Origin: Phoronis australis | Lineage: Eukaryota; Phoronida; Phoronidae | Length of the DNA: 64,000 bases | Assembly: GCA_002633005.1 (NCBI GenBank) | Contig: NMRA01000610.1 | Coordinates: 94,424 to 158,423, forward strand | Direction of reading: 5' to 3' | Shown here: piece after piece, positions 61,101-64,000 of the stretch | Layout of the letters: each line of letters begins with the position of its first letter | How positions within the stretch are numbered: the stretch's first letter is position 1 | Program-made: the position numbers and the translations under genes | The notes under the pieces: generated by a model | What the model saw: only the letters and a program-made list of their open reading frames with translations | Told to the model about the DNA's origin: nothing | Databases searched by the model: none

Positions 61101-61556
61101 GAACTGATGTGATTTTAAACAATCTTGCGTAAATAATTTCTAAAATTTTAAGGAATATATCTTTTCTACAGAAATGTCGTCAGTAAGAAAACAACATGAA
61201 AACTAACGTGATAACAGTGACAAAACTTGCGTGTGAAGTATATACAAAGTACAACGCTGTTGATTAACCTGCGCAGTGTGAAGAAACTACAAACACGTGA
61301 AAAACACACTTTTCTTCCAATACTTATGTTGTTTTTCAATATTTCACATTGTATCCATAGTTTTTGTACAAACGATTGGTCCCATTATTAAGCAAAGCAT
61401 TCTTCTCAAACGTTTTCGTCTGCTAGTGGCATGTTTTCATATGTATACATATTTCGTAAAAAAATCACGGAAATTCTCTACAAACTACTACATCAAACCA
61501 TCCTTATTAATATGAGATCAAGTTCTTAGTTGTAGAGTTGAATTAAACGTAAGAAG
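58101..61556. other. Gene-free region between LINE fragment and TRIM
   Basis: Only short frames without family resemblance. A GTGTGTGTGTG tract is at 60570. The TRIM 3'UTR should lie just below 61557, but no clear AATAAA is visible. Confidence 0.5.
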
Positions 61557-63548
61557 TTAGAAATTTAGGTATCTGAATACCTTAACTTCGCCATTCCACT
61601 GCAGTACAGACACCTCCCCTGGGGCTGATACACAGACACCAGTAGGAAAAGAGACACCACCCCGGGGGGTCAGCACGTGTGCACGTGCATTGGTGTATAG
61701 AATTACCTGGTCATTGTTGGAGTCAGCCACGAGAGTGTATCCGAACTGATCAACACACACACCGTGTAGGACGTTATGGGTGTACATGTATGTGTTGATA
61801 ACGGCGGGCCGTGTGCAGTCAATCACATGCAGACGGCCGGGGTTACGCTCACTGACTGCAAGGTGTCCAGTGTTCTCATCTGTGCATATATACCGCGGTG
61901 AGAACTTACTCAGCCCCAGGGTACGGGCGTCTATTTGATGATGAACCTTACAATTATAATCAGTGAATATCACCCGTCCACCGGCAGTATCCGCCACAAC
62001 CAGCTTGTCTTTGTGACAAGTAATGTACCCCTCACCTTTATACACATCTGGGTATACCTTCACCACACGACCCTCGGCGTTATACTTGACAACACCGTGA
62101 ATACCCCAGTCGGTAATAAAGATATCTCCATGTACATTAGTTGTCACATCGACAGGGCACTGCAGTTTGTGATGGGTTTGTTCTAACTCGAATTTTTTAA
62201 ATGCCAAGGTATTTTTGTAAAACACCTTGACATCCTTGTTGTACTGGTTTGTAACAATCAACCCAACATCACTCGCTGCCAGTCCCATACACTCCCTGAG
62301 TCCCACACTCTCCCTCATACGATGGCTCATCAATCTCCTAGTCTGCTGGAATTGAGCACGTTCTTTAACAGTCGGTTGAGGGGTCACACGGTGGACAGGT
62401 GATTTACATGAAACTGCAACATTTGTGACTAACGTGGGAATTTTTTTTGATGAAATAGTTTCGTTTCCCAACTTTGGAACGACCCTCACGCCCAAATTTG
62501 GAATTTCAAGTTTTTTAGGCTGTACTTCGAATGTTGTTTGTTTCACCTGTGTCTCGATTTGATCAACATCCAAGTTTTCAAGACGTTTTCTAATTTCCCT
62601 AAATTGTTGCAGTTTCTCAGCATCATGTGCCGAGGCAAGAATGCTATTTACGTATTGTAAAACACTGACAAACTTCCCCCTCTTCAGTTCAGCCTCGTCA
62701 CACGCAGCTTCTGCCTGTTTTTTCGCCGCCTGTACTTGTTCGTCCAACTGTTGAAAAGCTTTCTCTTTATGAACCTCCGCTTGACGAGTGACCTCTGCCA
62801 CAAACTCACAAAAAAGTTGTTCTATCTCACTTTTACACACCTGCTGTTTCTGTAACAAACTTTGAAGCACTTTTTGTCGCTTTTCACACAACTTTCCATA
62901 ATGCTGGGTGACACTTCTAAAAGGTTCCAATAAATCACGCATGGCTCTACTTGCGCTATTTGCAGCATTTCCTATATCTGTAACTTTGTGTTGGTTATGA
63001 TTGAGAGTGAAACAAAGTAAACATACGGATATTTCACATTGTTCACAATAAAGTTTCAATGTTTCCTCCTTATGAACAGAGCAATAGACTTTTTGGTGAA
63101 GACGAATTTCGTCCATGTGTTGTCCGTTTTTAACTTCCTCTAAACTGACCACCCGATGGTCATTTGTGTGAAGAGAGTGAGCCTGTGAACATTCTCTGCA
63201 GAAATATTTGCGGCATTGAATACAAATGAATGAAGCTTGCATGTCACGACCGCTCGCTTTGCAGATGTCGCAACAGATACCATCATTTTTCATTAAAATT
63301 TCACCAATGTTAGCAACAAAAAAATTTAATTTGAACCCTGTCGCACCATCGACTGGAATGGGATATTGGGTGTTACAGAGGGGACAGGAAAACATGCCAT
63401 GTTCTCCCTTTTCCGCCATGTGTCGCGTCAAGCATTCCTCGCAGTACGAGTGTAGACATGGCAAAGCCCTTGGATCGGTCGTCTGCTCCAGGCAGATGGA
63501 ACATTCCAAGGACCGACGTAATTGTTCCAGCTGCTCGTTTGACGCCAT
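61557..63548 (-). CDS. TRIM protein with RING, two B-boxes, coiled coil and NHL-type propeller
   Basis: This is a likely RING E3 ubiquitin ligase of the TRIM2/3/56-like C-VII type, coded in one exon. An upstream ATG at 63554 is in frame. However, TTCCTTTTGCAG directly precedes the ATG at 63548, so a 5'UTR intron probably ends there and I take 63548 as the start (663 residues). The RING is C3HC4 (Cys16, 19, 31, His33, Cys36, 39, 55, 58). B-box-like zinc domains lie at about 92-130 and 155-192, a coiled coil with many Gln/Glu/Lys at about 200-330, and a beta-propeller with NHL-like repeats (VTTNVHGDIFITDW, VCVDQFGYTLVADSNN) at about 415-663. The substrate cannot be told; such single-exon TRIMs are often expanded families in invertebrates. 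Confidence 0.9.
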   Translation of the reverse strand: MASNEQLEQLRRSLECSICLEQTTDPRALPCLHSYCEECLTRHMAEKGEHGMFSCPLCNTQYPIPVDGATGFKLNFFVANIGEILMKNDGICCDICKASGRDMQASFICIQCRKYFCRECSQAHSLHTNDHRVVSLEEVKNGQHMDEIRLHQKVYCSVHKEETLKLYCEQCEISVCLLCFTLNHNQHKVTDIGNAANSASRAMRDLLEPFRSVTQHYGKLCEKRQKVLQSLLQKQQVCKSEIEQLFCEFVAEVTRQAEVHKEKAFQQLDEQVQAAKKQAEAACDEAELKRGKFVSVLQYVNSILASAHDAEKLQQFREIRKRLENLDVDQIETQVKQTTFEVQPKKLEIPNLGVRVVPKLGNETISSKKIPTLVTNVAVSCKSPVHRVTPQPTVKERAQFQQTRRLMSHRMRESVGLRECMGLAASDVGLIVTNQYNKDVKVFYKNTLAFKKFELEQTHHKLQCPVDVTTNVHGDIFITDWGIHGVVKYNAEGRVVKVYPDVYKGEGYITCHKDKLVVADTAGGRVIFTDYNCKVHHQIDARTLGLSKFSPRYICTDENTGHLAVSERNPGRLHVIDCTRPAVINTYMYTHNVLHGVCVDQFGYTLVADSNNDQVILYTNARAHVLTPRGGVSFPTGVCVSAPGEVSVLQWNGEVKVFRYLNF

Positions 63549-64000
63549 CTGCAAAAGGAAAGTACAGATGTTATAAAGATGACAAACAGTGTTATGTAGG
63601 ACTAACAGGGTGCAGTGTTGCTAAGTTTTTAGTGAACGTTACACTTAGTGGCGCGAACAATCACAAGCGAGAACAATGAGTAGTTATGATCTCGCCTTCC
63701 GTCAAAAAACAACTTCCTATTAATACGGCTAACCATGACGCAGTTGGTCTCAATCTCTTCTTAAGTTTTATTGGAGATGATTATTCTGCTCATTGGAAAA
63801 ATGAAAGTTCATAAATATTTGAGACCATGCAGACTCTATAAGTAATATGGTCTCATTTTTTTTCCAATTAGCCAGATGTCACGTCTCATACGAGTTGGGA
63901 AAAAGTTGAGAGTAGTTTTCTAGCGGCATTTGGTTTAAATCAAATTCATGTATTTCAACATTTAAGGCCTTGGCCCACATGTTACATAAAATTTACAGGA

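Overview
This window is nuclear DNA from an animal, most likely a marine invertebrate. The evidence is short GT-AG-spliced exons, bicaudal-D, CLIC, TRMU and RING/B-box/NHL TRIM genes, a CLIC of the invertebrate (Drosophila CLIC / EXC-4) type, and a dense load of LINE, SINE, MITE and minisatellite sequence. I cannot name the species from the sequence. A non-vertebrate deuterostome (hemichordate or similar) or a lophotrochozoan would fit.

Four genes can be supported, all on the minus strand. (1) A five-exon chloride intracellular channel gene at 9.6-15.0 kb gives a complete 264-residue protein. (2) A seven-exon TRMU/MTU1 gene, the mitochondrial tRNA 2-thiouridylase, lies at 23.6-32.1 kb and gives a complete 384-residue protein with all splice phases consistent. 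(3) A bicaudal-D gene lies at 44.3-55.5 kb. Four coding exons are present, but one conserved internal coiled-coil exon cannot be found. (4) A single-exon TRIM-NHL gene of 663 codons lies at 61.6-63.5 kb. A fragment of a ubiquitin-specific protease lies at 6.7-7.0 kb, and two short exon-like segments of an unidentified gene at 37.1 and 38.7 kb are possible. The four genes have unrelated jobs (membrane/redox protein, tRNA modification, dynein cargo adaptor, ubiquitin ligase) and I see no functional cluster.

Layout: 1-9.5 kb is non-coding and repeat-rich (MITE, a 16-bp minisatellite of about 65 copies, an 18-bp minisatellite flanking the USP fragment, a tRNA-derived SINE). 9.5-15 kb is CLIC, with an inverted foldback array in one intron. 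15-23.6 kb is gene-free (a ~72-bp tandem repeat, a LINE 3' end, a MITE with CAAAT duplications). 23.6-32.1 kb is TRMU, whose introns hold two well-delimited DNA-transposon remnants and a 197-bp duplication. 32.1-44.3 kb is mostly repeats, including a 931-bp element with GTGAG duplications and a hAT-like MITE. 44.3-55.5 kb is bicaudal-D. 55.5-61.5 kb is gene-free apart from a LINE reverse-transcriptase fragment. 61.5-64 kb is TRIM.

The most unusual observation is in bicaudal-D. Where the missing exon belongs there is a tandem array of ~80-bp units, and each unit looks like a decayed copy of the 3' end of that exon plus its splice donor. The array runs into an ACAG microsatellite that contains an assembly N.
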